Shown: positions 55,641 to 64,000, counted from the first letter of the stretch. The stretch is DNA of 64,000 bases from Actinomadura sp. 7K507 (GCF_004348425.1 NZ_SMKK01000010.1:1-64000); one strand, 5' to 3'. Numbers and translations are program-made. The notes: generated from the letters alone by a model not told the origin.

Positions 55641-56165
55641 TTACTGAAGGGTTTCGCGGGCCGTCATCAGGGCGAAGCCGAGGAGGTTTTGGCCTTGCCA
55701 GGCGGTTGGGTCTTCGGCGCGGGGGTCGTCGGCGGTCATGCCTATGCCCCAGACGCGGTCCAGGGGGCTCGCCTCCACAAGGATGCGGTTGCGGGTGCCG
55801 AGGAGGTAGTCGCGCATTTCGTCGTGCTGGGCGAACTTGGCCTCATTGCCCCTGGTGACAATGGCGGTTCGATGGGCTCGCCAGGTTTCCTCGTCGAAGT
55901 TCCGGACGCGGCGGCCGAGGTCTTTCGCTTGGCCGGGATGGGCGGCGGCGACGATGGCGGCAGCGGTTTCCTCGTCGTCGAAGAGGCGGGCCTTTCCGGC
56001 CATCATGTAGTGCTCGGCGGTCGCGTAGGTGGTGCCGTCCACGGTGAAGGGGGACGGCCACCACTGGCTCAGGTAGCCGGAGCCCGGGGTCTGGTGGCCC
56101 CAGAAGAACAGGAACTTCAGGCGGGTGCCCTGGTTCTGGAGGCGGGTCAGCTCGGCTACGTCCAT
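55641..56165 (-). CDS. NADAR/YbiA-like N-glycosidase family protein
   Basis: The product is 174 aa. Typical motifs are LFFWGHQTPGSGYLSQW, YATAEHYMMAGKARLF and the C-terminal VWGIGMTADDPR..WQGQNLLGFALM. Members remove sugar-linked groups, either clearing damaged riboflavin intermediates or reversing ADP-ribosyl modifications of guanine or proteins. It is monocistronic. Confidence 0.9.
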   Translation of the reverse strand: MDVAELTRLQNQGTRLKFLFFWGHQTPGSGYLSQWWPSPFTVDGTTYATAEHYMMAGKARLFDDEETAAAIVAAAHPGQAKDLGRRVRNFDEETWRAHRTAIVTRGNEAKFAQHDEMRDYLLGTRNRILVEASPLDRVWGIGMTADDPRAEDPTAWQGQNLLGFALMTARETLQ

Positions 56166-56321
56166 GGCATGGAGAGTGCCAGGGACGGATGGTCGTGGCG
56201 ACCGCGTTTTCGGTTCCGGGAATGGGTGCCGGGCCCTTGCGGTCTAGACCATTTTGCGGAAGTGGGCAGGTCGTCGGGAACATTTGCTTCGGTCGGCCCG
56301 AACAGGAGGACAACGGAAACG

Positions 56322-56447
56322 ATGAGCAACCCTCTGGCGAACCCTCGTCGCACCAAGATCGTCGCATGGCCCGAGCGGCCGGCGGATTCGGACTCCGAGC
56401 GTCCCGCGGAGGCCGAGGCGAACGAGGACGACCTCGCCGCGCGTTGA
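56322..56447 (+). CDS. Orphan 41-aa small protein with its own terminator
   Basis: The ORF starts at ATG 56322 with AGGAGG some 12 bases upstream and GGAA closer. The peptide has a basic Pro-rich first half (ANPRRTKIVAWPERP) and an acid second half (DSERPAEAEANEDDLAAR). It is followed 17 bases later by a strong hairpin terminator. No family is recognised. It has no Cys and few Ser/Thr, so a lanthipeptide precursor is unlikely. Confidence 0.55.
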   Translation: MSNPLANPRRTKIVAWPERPADSDSERPAEAEANEDDLAAR

Positions 56448-56463
56448 GCGCTCATAGATGAGG

Positions 56464-56487
56464 ACCCGCCCGGATCTCCGGGCGGGT
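56464..56487 (+). terminator. Rho-independent terminator
   Basis: ACCCGCCCGG-atct-CCGGGCGGGT is a perfect 10-bp stem followed by TCTTCGTTT. It ends the small 41-aa gene unit and, in the other direction, could insulate the LacI gene's 3' end. Confidence 0.8.
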
Positions 56488-56551
56488 TCTTCGTTTGCGG
56501 AGCGGCGCGCCCGGCGGCGTCCTGGACGGAGGGACGGCGGGCGCGCCGCGG

Positions 56552-57592
56552 TCAGGGGGGCGGGGCGGTGCTGGCGCGCAGCACGACCTCGCCGGCGATG
56601 TGCTCGACGCGGCGGCCGGTGGCCTCGCGGAGGGCCAGGCCCATGACGCGTTCGCCCATCGCGTCGAGCGGGAGCGCGACGGTCGTGAGCGGCGGGGTGA
56701 GGTCGCGGACGATCGGGATGTCGTCGAAGCCGGCGAGGGCGATGTCGCCCGGCACGGACACGCCGTTGTCGCGGAACGCGGCGAGGGCGCCGACGGCCAT
56801 CACGTCGGTGACCGCGAACACGCAGGCGGGGCGTGTGTCGCGGCGCAGCAGTTCGGTCGCGGCCGCGTAGCCGCCGTCGCGGGTGAAGGCCGCCTCGGCG
56901 ATGTGCTCGGCGGGGACGCGCACGCCGGCGTCGGCGAGCGCGTCGAGGAACCCGCCGAGGCGGTCGGAGACGGTGGTGATGGCGGGCGGCCCGGTGAGGA
57001 CGCCGAAGTCGCGGTGGCCCTGGTCGAGCAGGGCGCGGGCGAGGGCGGCGGCGCCCTCCCGGTTCTGCGGCAGGACGGCGTCGACGTCGAAGCCGTGGTG
57101 CCGGCTGAGGACGGCGACGCGGCCGCCGGTGCGCTGGTAGGGGTCCAGTTCGGCGGCCATCGCGCGTTCCCAGTCGCGGTCCTCGAAGCCGGAGCCGATG
57201 AGCAGGATCGCGCGGGCGCGCTGGGCGCGCAGCATCGCCACGTACTCGACCTCGCGCGCCGGGTCGCGGAACGTGCTGGCGAGCATCACGAGCATGCCGT
57301 GCTCGGCGGCGGTGCGCATCACGCCGTGGGCGACGGCGGCGAAGTAGGGGTCGCTGACGTCGTGGCAGATCAGCCCGATGGACATGCTGGACGCGCCGGC
57401 GAGCGCCCGCGCGTGCGCGTTCGGGGTGTAGTCGAGGCGGGCGGAGGCCGCGAGGACGCGTTCCCGGAGGTCGGCGCGGACCTGCGCGGTTCCGTTGAGG
57501 GCGCGGGACGCGGTGGCGAGCGAGACGCCGGCCTCCCGGGCGACGTCCTGCAAGGTCACGTAGGACCGATGTCCCTGCGCCGTTCCCGTCAT
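56552..57592 (-). CDS. LacI-family transcriptional regulator
   Basis: The product is 346 aa. The HTH is VTLQDVAREAGVSLATASRALNG (residues 12-34), with the hinge YTPNAHARALA and a periplasmic-binding-protein-like sensor domain (GLICHDVSDPYFAAVAHG, ending in IALAGFDDIP). It senses a sugar-like ligand. ATG 57592 follows GGAGACGGG. A perfect LacI-type palindrome lies 51 bases upstream in the divergent promoter region. Confidence 0.9.
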   Translation of the reverse strand: MTGTAQGHRSYVTLQDVAREAGVSLATASRALNGTAQVRADLRERVLAASARLDYTPNAHARALAGASSMSIGLICHDVSDPYFAAVAHGVMRTAAEHGMLVMLASTFRDPAREVEYVAMLRAQRARAILLIGSGFEDRDWERAMAAELDPYQRTGGRVAVLSRHHGFDVDAVLPQNREGAAALARALLDQGHRDFGVLTGPPAITTVSDRLGGFLDALADAGVRVPAEHIAEAAFTRDGGYAAATELLRRDTRPACVFAVTDVMAVGALAAFRDNGVSVPGDIALAGFDDIPIVRDLTPPLTTVALPLDAMGERVMGLALREATGRRVEHIAGEVVLRASTAPPP

Positions 57593-57642
57593 CACCCGTC
57601 TCCTTCGACGCCGGCCCGCGCGGCGTTCCTCACCGTACAGGG

Positions 57643-57654
57643 GAAAGCGCTTTC
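57643..57654. promoter_or_regulatory. LacI-type operator
   Basis: GAAAGCGCTTTC is a perfect 12-bp palindrome with the central CG typical of LacI-family operators. It lies between the LacI gene (start 57592) and the nucleotidyltransferase gene (start 57693), so the regulator probably represses itself and the neighbour. Confidence 0.75.
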
Positions 57655-57692
57655 TTACCGTGGATACGCCTGCGCTGATAGCGTCCGCCGCA

Positions 57693-58481
57693 ATGGCGGA
57701 GGAATCGGCGGGGACGCAGACCGAAACCGTTCTCGGCTTGGTCCGCGACGTCCTCGGTGCTGATGTCGTGGGCGCGTATCTGCATGGCTCCGCGGCGCTC
57801 GGCGGGCTGCGGCCCCACAGTGATCTGGACGTGTTCGTCGTGGCGAGCCGCCCGATGACCGGCACGGAGCGGCGGACTCTGGGTGGTGGGCTGCTCGGGG
57901 TCTCGCGCTATCCGGCCCGGGGCGGGGTGCGTCCCGTCGAGCTGACCGTCGTCGTGCAGTCGGCCGTCCGGCCATGGCGTCATCCGCCGGAGCGCGAGTT
58001 CCAGTACGGCGAGTGGCTCCGCGGCGAGTTCGAGCGCGGGCAGGTGCCGCCGCCGATGCCGGACGCGGATCTGGCGCCGCTGGTCACCATGGTCCTGCTC
58101 GCGGACCGGCCGCTGCTCGGGCCGCCGCCCGCCGACGTCCTCGATCCGGTGCCGCGCGGCGATCTCGCCAGAGCCATGACCGGAGGCATCTCGGACCTCC
58201 TGGACGAACTCGAAACGGACACGCGCAACGTCGTCCTGACGCTGGCCCGCATCTGGTCGACCCTGGCGACGGGTGAGATCCGCTCCAAGGACGCCGCCGC
58301 GGACTGGGCGCTCGACCGCATCCCGGACGAACACCGCCCGGTACTCGCCAGGGCCCGGTCGATCTACCTCGGAGACGAGGAGGAGCGCTGGGACGATCTC
58401 CTGTCCCGCCTTCGCCCCCATGCCGGGTACGTCGTCGGCGCCATCGAAGACCGCGACTACGGGGACAGTCCGGTTTCGTAG
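57693..58481 (+). CDS. Aminoglycoside nucleotidyltransferase-like protein (AadA/ANT(9) fold)
   Basis: The product is 262 aa. The nucleotidyltransferase motif is LHGSAALGGLRPHSDLDVFVV near residues 30-50, with the two metal Asp residues; the C-terminal helical domain has LTLARIWSTLATGEIRSKDAAADW, the AadA pattern. It may adenylylate streptomycin or spectinomycin or a natural relative. ATG 57693 fits the family start; GTG 57660 is possible. It overlaps the convergent gene by 25 bases. Confidence 0.8.
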   Translation: MAEESAGTQTETVLGLVRDVLGADVVGAYLHGSAALGGLRPHSDLDVFVVASRPMTGTERRTLGGGLLGVSRYPARGGVRPVELTVVVQSAVRPWRHPPEREFQYGEWLRGEFERGQVPPPMPDADLAPLVTMVLLADRPLLGPPPADVLDPVPRGDLARAMTGGISDLLDELETDTRNVVLTLARIWSTLATGEIRSKDAAADWALDRIPDEHRPVLARARSIYLGDEEERWDDLLSRLRPHAGYVVGAIEDRDYGDSPVS

Positions 58482-59365
58482 AGGCCCTCGTCGGTGGCTG
58501 TCAGGAGGGTTCCGTCCGGGGCCAGCGCCAGATCGTTGACGCCGGCCGGGATCTTGATGCGGTGGGACGGGGCGGGGTTCGCGGCGTCCCAGGCCAGGAC
58601 GGTGGACGGGTCGTCCCGCAGGACGGCGGCGACGAGGAGGCGGCCGCCGGCGAGGGCCGCCGCGACCTGGTCGCAGGGGCCCGGCGCGGTCAGGTCGGTG
58701 AGCCGCTCGCCGTCGAGGCCGTGGACGCGCAGCGCCGACTCCCCCGGCTGGACGATGACCAGCCCGTCCGGGGTGGGGGTCAGGACCGCGTAGTCGGGCG
58801 GGAAGGCGGCGATCTCTTCGCCGCGTTCCACGTCCAGGAGGCTGAGGGCGGAGTCGCCGGGCAGGCCGATCAGGGCGCCGGTGGCGGGGGTGGCGTGCAG
58901 GATCCAGCGGTCGATGGCGGTCTGGTGGCCAAGCCACAGGGGGAACTCGGTCAGGCGGTCGCCGGTGCGGGCGTCCCAGACGACGGCCTCGGCGTCGTTG
59001 GCGGGCCCGAAGACGGCGACGACGGCCGCGCGGCCGTCGTGGAGGGCCAGGCCGAGCAGTTCGGGCTGGCCTTCAAGCGACAGCTCGTGGCCCGTCCCCA
59101 GGTCGTGGACGTGGACGCGGTCGCGGTGCGTCCACGTCACGATCGGGGAACCGGCGGGGAACCCGAAGGCCCATTCGGCGCGTTCGGCGGGGAAGCCGGC
59201 GAACGGCGGGCCGACGGCGAGGCCCGCCGTCAGGTCCCACGCCTGGCCGACGTCGATGCCCGGCGCGGCTCGGGAGGTGAAGGCCAGCGGCGGCCCCTCG
59301 GCGGTGGCGGCGACGCCGTCGAACGATCCTTGCGCCAGCAGGCCCGCCGGCACACTTTCCGGCAT
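58457..59365 (-). CDS. WD40/quinoprotein-like beta-propeller protein of unknown function
   Basis: The product is 302 aa. Repeating AWDLTAG, VHDLGTG, VWDARTG, LLDVERG and VHGLDG strands at about 45-residue steps suggest a single propeller. It lacks a signal peptide. Start at ATG 59365 is likely but no clear binding site is visible; a start at 59407 is possible. Confidence 0.65.
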   Translation of the reverse strand: MPESVPAGLLAQGSFDGVAATAEGPPLAFTSRAAPGIDVGQAWDLTAGLAVGPPFAGFPAERAEWAFGFPAGSPIVTWTHRDRVHVHDLGTGHELSLEGQPELLGLALHDGRAAVVAVFGPANDAEAVVWDARTGDRLTEFPLWLGHQTAIDRWILHATPATGALIGLPGDSALSLLDVERGEEIAAFPPDYAVLTPTPDGLVIVQPGESALRVHGLDGERLTDLTAPGPCDQVAAALAGGRLLVAAVLRDDPSTVLAWDAANPAPSHRIKIPAGVNDLALAPDGTLLTATDEGLYETGLSP

Positions 59366-59528
59366 GCGTGGGAGAGTAAGCCACCCGGCTGAGATCGTTC
59401 CACGCACTCGCGAAATCTCGACCGGCGTGTGACGAATCCTCGTACCGCGCCGCTGTCATCGGGCCGCCGCCGTGCGACGGTGTCCGATACGTCGAGGACG
59501 GCCCGGTTCGGGACTAAGTTCCTTGATC

Positions 59529-60986
59529 GTGGAGCCTATCGATCTGACACCCGTCGAGCGGCGCGTCTGGCGGGCGTTCCCCACCGGGACGCCGGTCGAC
59601 CTGCGGGACGGCACCGATGACGCCCCCGAGCGCGGGGACACGTGGGCCGCCGGACGCACTGTGCGCGCCTGGGTACTGCGCAAGCTGCTGCTGAGCCCGC
59701 CCGTGGACGGCGAGATCGCGGCGCTGCGCGTGGTGGGGGCACGCGTCACCGGCGCGCTGAACCTGCAGTACGCGGCGGTCGACCATCCGATCACGCTGAG
59801 GGGGTGCCACTTCGAGGAGACGCCCGTCCTGTACGGGGCGCGTTTCCGGCAGGTGAACCTGAGCGAGTCCTACCTTCCGGGTCTGGACGCGGCGACGCTA
59901 CGCGTGGACGGCGTGCTGCGCCTCACCGACTGCCGCGTCCCGGGGCAGATCCGGCTCGGCGGAGCGCGGTTGTCGGGCGTCCTCTTCCTTGAGCGGGCGC
60001 GGCTCGGCCAGGAGGACGGGCAGGAGGAGGCGCTGCATCTCAACCATTCCGTCCTTGAGGACGACGTCTGGGGCCCCGGGCTGGAGGCGCGCGGTGAGGT
60101 CCGGTTGAACGGGGCGTCGGTGGCGGGCGTGGTGAACCTGGAGGGCGCCGTCCTGCGCAACCCGGGCGGGCGGGCCTTCGACGGCGAGAACCTCACCGCC
60201 GGCTCGGACGTGAACGCGACGCGGGCGCGGTTCGAGGGGGAGGTCAGCGTGCGCGGCGCGACGATACCGGGCCTGCTCGTCTTCACGCAGGCGCGGCTGT
60301 CCCATCCGGCCGGGTGCGCGCTGCGCACGACGAGCGCCGCGATCGGGGAGGTCTGGCTGCGGGACGGGCGGGTCGAAGGGACGGTGAACATGCTCCGCGG
60401 CCGCTTCGGGCTGCTCCACGTCCCGCCCGGCGCGCTCGACGGCGAGGTGTGGCTCGACGGCCTGACCTACGAATCGCTCACCCCGCGGCTCCCGGCGAAG
60501 GCCCGGATCGCCATGCTGGAGCGCGACGCGGAAGGGTACGTCCCCCACGCGTACGAGCAGCTCACCGCCGCCTACCGGCAGGCCGGGGACGACAGGGCGG
60601 CACGGAACGTCATGCTCGCCAAGCAGCGGCGGTACCGCGCGACGCGCCCCTGGTACGCGCGGCTGTGGGGCTACTTGCAGGATGTGACGGTCGGCTACGG
60701 GTTCAGGCCGGTGTGGGCGGCGGGATGGCTGGCCGGCCTGCTCCTCGCGGGCGCGGCGGCGTTCGGGACGCGTCCGCCGGACCCGCTGAAGCCCGGCGAG
60801 CATCCGCCGTTCAACGCGCTCTTCTACACGCTCGACCTGCTGCTGCCCATCATCGACTTCGGGCAGGAGAAGGCGTTCAAGCCCGTCGGCGGGTACCAGT
60901 GGCTCGCCTACGGGCTGATCATCACCGGGTGGGTGCTCGCGACGACGATCGCGGCCGGGATCACCCGGACGCTCCGCCGGCAGTGA
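59529..60986 (+). CDS. Membrane-associated oxidoreductase-annotated protein with pentapeptide-like repeats
   Basis: The product is 485 aa. It opens with LTPVERRVWRAFPTGTPVDLR, common to streptomycete proteins annotated as membrane-associated oxidoreductases. Residues about 65-330 form a regular beta-helix-like series (GARVTGALNLQYA, VDGVLRLTDCRV, GGARLSGVLFLERA, LNGASVAGVVNLEGA). Two membrane helices lie near the C-terminus (PVWAAGWLAGLLLAGAAAF; WLAYGLIITGWVLATTIAAG). No redox site is visible, so the name is only conventional. GTG 59529 is chosen. Confidence 0.7.
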   Translation: MEPIDLTPVERRVWRAFPTGTPVDLRDGTDDAPERGDTWAAGRTVRAWVLRKLLLSPPVDGEIAALRVVGARVTGALNLQYAAVDHPITLRGCHFEETPVLYGARFRQVNLSESYLPGLDAATLRVDGVLRLTDCRVPGQIRLGGARLSGVLFLERARLGQEDGQEEALHLNHSVLEDDVWGPGLEARGEVRLNGASVAGVVNLEGAVLRNPGGRAFDGENLTAGSDVNATRARFEGEVSVRGATIPGLLVFTQARLSHPAGCALRTTSAAIGEVWLRDGRVEGTVNMLRGRFGLLHVPPGALDGEVWLDGLTYESLTPRLPAKARIAMLERDAEGYVPHAYEQLTAAYRQAGDDRAARNVMLAKQRRYRATRPWYARLWGYLQDVTVGYGFRPVWAAGWLAGLLLAGAAAFGTRPPDPLKPGEHPPFNALFYTLDLLLPIIDFGQEKAFKPVGGYQWLAYGLIITGWVLATTIAAGITRTLRRQ

Positions 60987-62028
60987 CGGCGCGGAGGCGG
61001 GCGGCCGTGTCCTCCGGCGGGATGTCGTTGATCCAGGCCGCCATGCCCGACTCCGAGCCCGCCAGGTACTTGATCTTGTCGGGGGCGCGGCGGACGGAGA
61101 ACAGCTCCAGGTGCAGGCGGACGAGGTCGCGCCCCTCGCCGACCGGGGCCTGATGCCATCCGGCGACGTACGGGAGCGGCGCGTCGTAGAGGGCGTCGCA
61201 GCGGCGGAGGAGGTCGCGGTAGAGGACGGCCAGTTCGTCGCGTTCGGCGGCGTCCAGGGCGGCGAGGTCGGGGACGTGGCGGTGCGGCGTGAGGTGCACC
61301 TCGACTGGCCAGCGGGCGGCGGCGGGCACGTAGGCCGTCCAGTGGTCGCCGGAGAGGACGACGCGCGGGCCCGCGCGTTCGGCCTTCAGGACGTCGCCGA
61401 AGAGGTCACGGCCCGCGGCCGGGGCGAGCATTCGCTCGGTCCGGGGCGTGACGAACGGGTACGCGTAGATCTGCCCGTGCGGGTGGTGCAGGGTCACGCC
61501 GATCTCGACGCCCCGGTTCTCGAACACGAAGACCTGCCGGACGCCGGGTATCGCGGAGAGCTCGGCGGTGCGGTCCGCCCACGCGTCGACGACGGTGCGG
61601 ACGCGGGAGACGGGCAGGCGCGACATCGACGCGGAGTGGTCGTCGGTGAAGCACACGACCTCGCAGCGCCCGTCCCCGCGAGCACGCTCCACCCCATCGA
61701 TCACGGGATCCTCGATCACGGGCGGTGTGCGGACGTCGAACGACGGGAACCGGTTCTCGAACACCGCGACGTCGTACGACGGGTCCGGGACCTCCGAGGC
61801 GGGCCCGCCGGGGCACAGCGGGCACTGGTCGGCGGGCGGCAGGAACGTCCGCGCGTTGCGGTGCGCGGTGATCGTGACGTGGTCGCCGGTCAGCGGGTCG
61901 CGGCGCACCTCGCAGCGGGGCTCGACCGGCGGGAGCCCGCGCGGGTCGGGGACGGGCACCCGGCCCGGCTCCTCGTCGTAGTAGACGATCTCGCGGCCGT
62001 CCGACAGCCGTGCCCGTGTCCTGTGCAT
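60961..62028 (-). CDS. galT: Galactose-1-phosphate uridylyltransferase
   Basis: The product is 355 aa. The active-site motif HPHGQ is at 182-186, with the nucleophile His between; a zinc-site pair CPLC is at 69-72, and VEVHLTPHRHVPDL lies in the second half. It transfers UMP between UDP-glucose and galactose-1-phosphate in the Leloir pathway. galK and galE are not adjacent. It overlaps the preceding convergent gene by 26 bases. Confidence 0.95.
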   Translation of the reverse strand: MHRTRARLSDGREIVYYDEEPGRVPVPDPRGLPPVEPRCEVRRDPLTGDHVTITAHRNARTFLPPADQCPLCPGGPASEVPDPSYDVAVFENRFPSFDVRTPPVIEDPVIDGVERARGDGRCEVVCFTDDHSASMSRLPVSRVRTVVDAWADRTAELSAIPGVRQVFVFENRGVEIGVTLHHPHGQIYAYPFVTPRTERMLAPAAGRDLFGDVLKAERAGPRVVLSGDHWTAYVPAAARWPVEVHLTPHRHVPDLAALDAAERDELAVLYRDLLRRCDALYDAPLPYVAGWHQAPVGEGRDLVRLHLELFSVRRAPDKIKYLAGSESGMAAWINDIPPEDTAARLRAVTAGGASG

Positions 62029-62135
62029 CTCGGCGGCAGCCTACAGCTACGGCTCGTCCCCCGGCCTGGATCGAGCGCTGACCAGGCGGGCGCGGCCGAA
62101 GGAACAAGGCCCCGCGGCCCGGAGTTCTCGATGGC

Positions 62136-63026
62136 ATGAGCGACTACGGCAGGGCACTTGAATTCGGATACTTCCTCGTCCCGAACGCAAGCGATCCCCT
62201 CCTGGACACGGCACGCGCCGCCGACCGCGCGGGACTCGACCTCATCGGCGTGCAGGACCACCCCTACCAGCGCCGCTACGTCGACACCTGGACGCTGCTG
62301 AGCATGATCGCGGCCGTCACCGAACGGGTGCGCGTGTTCCCCGACGTCGCGAACCTGCCGCTGCGTCCCCCGGCGGTGCTGGCCAAGGCCGCCGCGAGCC
62401 TGGACGTGCTGAGCGGCGGCCGCGCCGAGCTGGGCCTCGGCGCGGGCGGGTTCTCGGAGGCGATCGAGGCGTTCGGCGGCCCGCGCCGGAGCGGCAAGGA
62501 GGCCGCCGGCGCCCTGGAAGAGGCGGTGACCGTCATCCGGAAGGTGTGGAGCGGCGAGCAGAACCTGCGCTTCGACGGCGACCACTACCAGCTCAAGGGC
62601 GCCAAGGCCGGGCCGGTCCCGGCGCACCGGATGGAGCTGTGGCTCGGCGTCCGCGGCCCGCGCGGCCTCGCGCTGACGGGGCGCGCCGCCGACGGCTGGC
62701 TCCCGTCCTCGGCCTGGGCGCCCCCTGAGCGCCTGCCCGAACTGCACGCCCGCATCGACGAGGGCGCCGCCGCGGCCGGACGCGACCCGGCGGACGTCCG
62801 CCGGCTCTACAACATCGGCGGCACGATCACCGGCGGCGCTTCGGACGGCTTCCTGCACGGCCCCGTGTCGCAGTGGACGGACGAGCTCACCGACCTCGCC
62901 GTCGGCTCCGGCATGGACACGTTCATCCTCTGGGCGGAGGGCGACCAGGAGACCCAGATCAAACGCTTCGCCGAGGAGATCGCCCCGGCCGTCCGCGAGC
63001 AGGTCGCCCGGGAACGCGGGCGCTAG
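62136..63026 (+). CDS. LLM-class F420-dependent oxidoreductase
   Basis: The product is 296 aa with GVQDHPYQRRYVDTWTLLS, VLSGGRAELGLGAGG and MELWLGVRGPRGLALTGRAADGW. These match F420-dependent luciferase-like enzymes. The substrate is unknown. It overlaps the next convergent gene by four bases. Confidence 0.85.
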   Translation: MSDYGRALEFGYFLVPNASDPLLDTARAADRAGLDLIGVQDHPYQRRYVDTWTLLSMIAAVTERVRVFPDVANLPLRPPAVLAKAAASLDVLSGGRAELGLGAGGFSEAIEAFGGPRRSGKEAAGALEEAVTVIRKVWSGEQNLRFDGDHYQLKGAKAGPVPAHRMELWLGVRGPRGLALTGRAADGWLPSSAWAPPERLPELHARIDEGAAAAGRDPADVRRLYNIGGTITGGASDGFLHGPVSQWTDELTDLAVGSGMDTFILWAEGDQETQIKRFAEEIAPAVREQVARERGR

Positions 63027-63256
63027 GGCCAGCGGTAGGCGGCGTCCCTGGCGGGGACGTGGTAGGGCAGGTAGCACTTGGTCGTGACGTGCTCGTCCTT
63101 GCAGTCGAGGCACAGGTAGGTCCGGTGCCCGCGCAGGCCGCGGCCCCGCGCGTCGCACGGCGGGCAGACGCACGGCGACCACCCGACGATGACCCGCCCC
63201 CCGTCCAGCCGGTGCCCGGCCGGACACAGGAACGGCACATGCTCACGAGTCTGCAC
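63023..63256 (-). CDS. Small cysteine-rich, zinc-ribbon-like protein
   Basis: A 77-aa protein with eight cysteines, in pairs and spaced singles: FLCPAGH, PCVCPPCDARG and YLCLDCKDEH, plus a Cys in TTKCYLP. The spacing suits two small zinc sites. It has no recognised family. Upstream at 63272-63287 a partial match to the SOS box is present. Confidence 0.6.
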   Translation of the reverse strand: MQTREHVPFLCPAGHRLDGGRVIVGWSPCVCPPCDARGRGLRGHRTYLCLDCKDEHVTTKCYLPYHVPARDAAYRWP

Positions 63257-63390
63257 GGCTCACCACCATACTCGAACATACTGTCGAGCATCAGGACCCC
63301 CTCCCTTGGAACCCAGGGCCAGGTTCCGAAGCGGCCTCAGCCGCCGCACGGCCCGGCGAGTGCCGTGGGCCGGGCCTGCAACAAGCACGC

Positions 63391-64000
63391 CTAGTAGTCG
63401 CGGTGGGTTATGAGGTGGGCGAGGGCTCGGAGTTCGGTGGCCGTGGCCGGGTGAGGAGTGGCCGCGTCGAGGGCGGTGACGGCTTCGGTGAGGAGTGTGG
63501 CGGCGTGGGTGGCGGCCCAGGTGCGGCCGCCGGCGATGTCGATGAGGTCGGCGGCGCGGGTCGCGCCGGCGGCGCTGAGGGGCTCGTCGCGCAGGTAGAG
63601 CGCGGCGAGTTCGTCGCCTTCGGGGGTCCCGGAGGCGAGTGCGGCCACGACCGGCAGGGACTTCTTGCGGCTGTGCAGGTCGGAATGGACTGGTTTGCCG
63701 GTCACCTCTGGGTCGCCCCAGATGCCCAGCAGGTCGTCCACCAGCTGGAACGCCAGGCCGAGCCGGTCGCCGAAGGCGCGGAGGCGGGCGGCCTGGGCGG
63801 TGGTGCCGCCCCCGCAGACCGCGCCCAGCGCGCAGGCGGCGCCCAGCAGCGCGCCGGTCTTGCGGCTCGCCATCGTCAGGCATTCGTCGAGCGTCACGTC
63901 GGCGCGCTCCTCGAAGGCGAGGTCGGCGCTCTGCCCGGCGACCAGGTCGAGGACGGCCCGGCCGAGGGTCCGGACGGCGCCGGCGACGACCGGGGACGGC
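63391..64000 (-). CDS. Polyprenyl synthetase (isoprenyl diphosphate synthase), 3' part
   Basis: The C-terminal about 200 residues are present; the gene continues beyond the right edge. The second aspartate-rich motif region FQLVDDLLGIWGDP, then GKPVHSDLHSRKKSLPVV, is characteristic of long-chain trans-prenyl diphosphate synthases, including those packaged in family 2 encapsulins. The first DDxxD motif lies outside the window. Product chain length cannot be told. Confidence 0.85.
   Translation of the reverse strand, partial: PSPVVAGAVRTLGRAVLDLVAGQSADLAFEERADVTLDECLTMASRKTGALLGAACALGAVCGGGTTAQAARLRAFGDRLGLAFQLVDDLLGIWGDPEVTGKPVHSDLHSRKKSLPVVAALASGTPEGDELAALYLRDEPLSAAGATRAADLIDIAGGRTWAATHAATLLTEAVTALDAATPHPATATELRALAHLITHRDY

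Noticed and set aside
56322-56447. Small peptide as a RiPP precursor
   Set aside because: No Cys, few Ser/Thr and no maturation gene nearby.

Overview
The window is high-GC actinomycete DNA. The organism is probably a filamentous member of the Streptosporangiales, with an Actinomadura-like gene set. Pointers are GTG/TTG starts with purine-rich ribosome binding sites, DUF397 and DUF5753-type regulator modules, a mycothiol-dependent maleylpyruvate-isomerase-family protein, F420/FMN luciferase-like enzymes, a two-domain geosmin synthase, aerobic steroid catabolism genes and an FxLD-class lanthipeptide cluster. The genus is an inference. No rRNA, tRNA or CRISPR array was seen.

0-17.5 kb is an accessory, mosaic region. 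It opens with a transposase tail and an IS1380-family element (219-1867) that has terminal repeats, TTAG target duplications and a transposase killed by one stop codon. The IS sits directly in front of a GHL6-type glycoside hydrolase-like gene. Next come a displaced hsaA fragment, a decaying ATPase/small-protein locus facing an intact DUF5753 regulator plus DUF397 pair, and the FxLD lanthipeptide cluster: precursor 12365-12532, dehydratase, LanC cyclase, isoaspartate-type methyltransferase and a divergent regulator around a 40-bp operator-like element. Beyond it are a phosphotransferase, remnants of an SDR gene and perhaps of hsaC, a DEDDh exonuclease, a VOC gene broken by an 11-bp tandem duplication, and a GNAT acetyltransferase.

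17.5-26.8 kb carries steroid degradation genes: an SDR, then the tightly overlapped minus-strand operon hsaD-kstD-kshB-hsaA, divergent hsaB, an IclR regulator, an LLM oxidoreductase and a SnoaL-like protein. hsaC and kshA are absent from the window. 26.9-28.0 kb is a Panacea antitoxin/PemK-like toxin pair whose extended -10 element is overlapped by a perfect actinobacterial LexA (SOS) box.

28-46 kb is more ordinary chromosome: a secreted protein, a MshA-type isomerase fold protein, an acetate transporter-like protein, an RDD protein, a STAS protein, a PaoABC-like molybdenum hydroxylase operon, an Rv1747-like FHA-ABC transporter, an LmeA-like lipoprotein-type protein, geosmin synthase, and a large membrane-anchored nSTAND NTPase with 14 WD40 repeats.

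46-57 kb is again accessory and eroding: a PIN-domain toxin pair, a TetR/NTF2 pair with twin palindromes, an LLM/FMN-reductase pair beside a collapsed marR gene, three tandem DUF397 genes, a head-to-head pair of truncated genes left by one deletion, and an IS605-type TnpB element inserted in a small membrane-protein gene. 57-64 kb holds a LacI regulator divergent from an aminoglycoside nucleotidyltransferase-like gene, a membrane-associated pentapeptide-like protein, galT, an LLM oxidoreductase, a cysteine-rich small protein and the 3' part of a polyprenyl synthetase gene that runs off the window.
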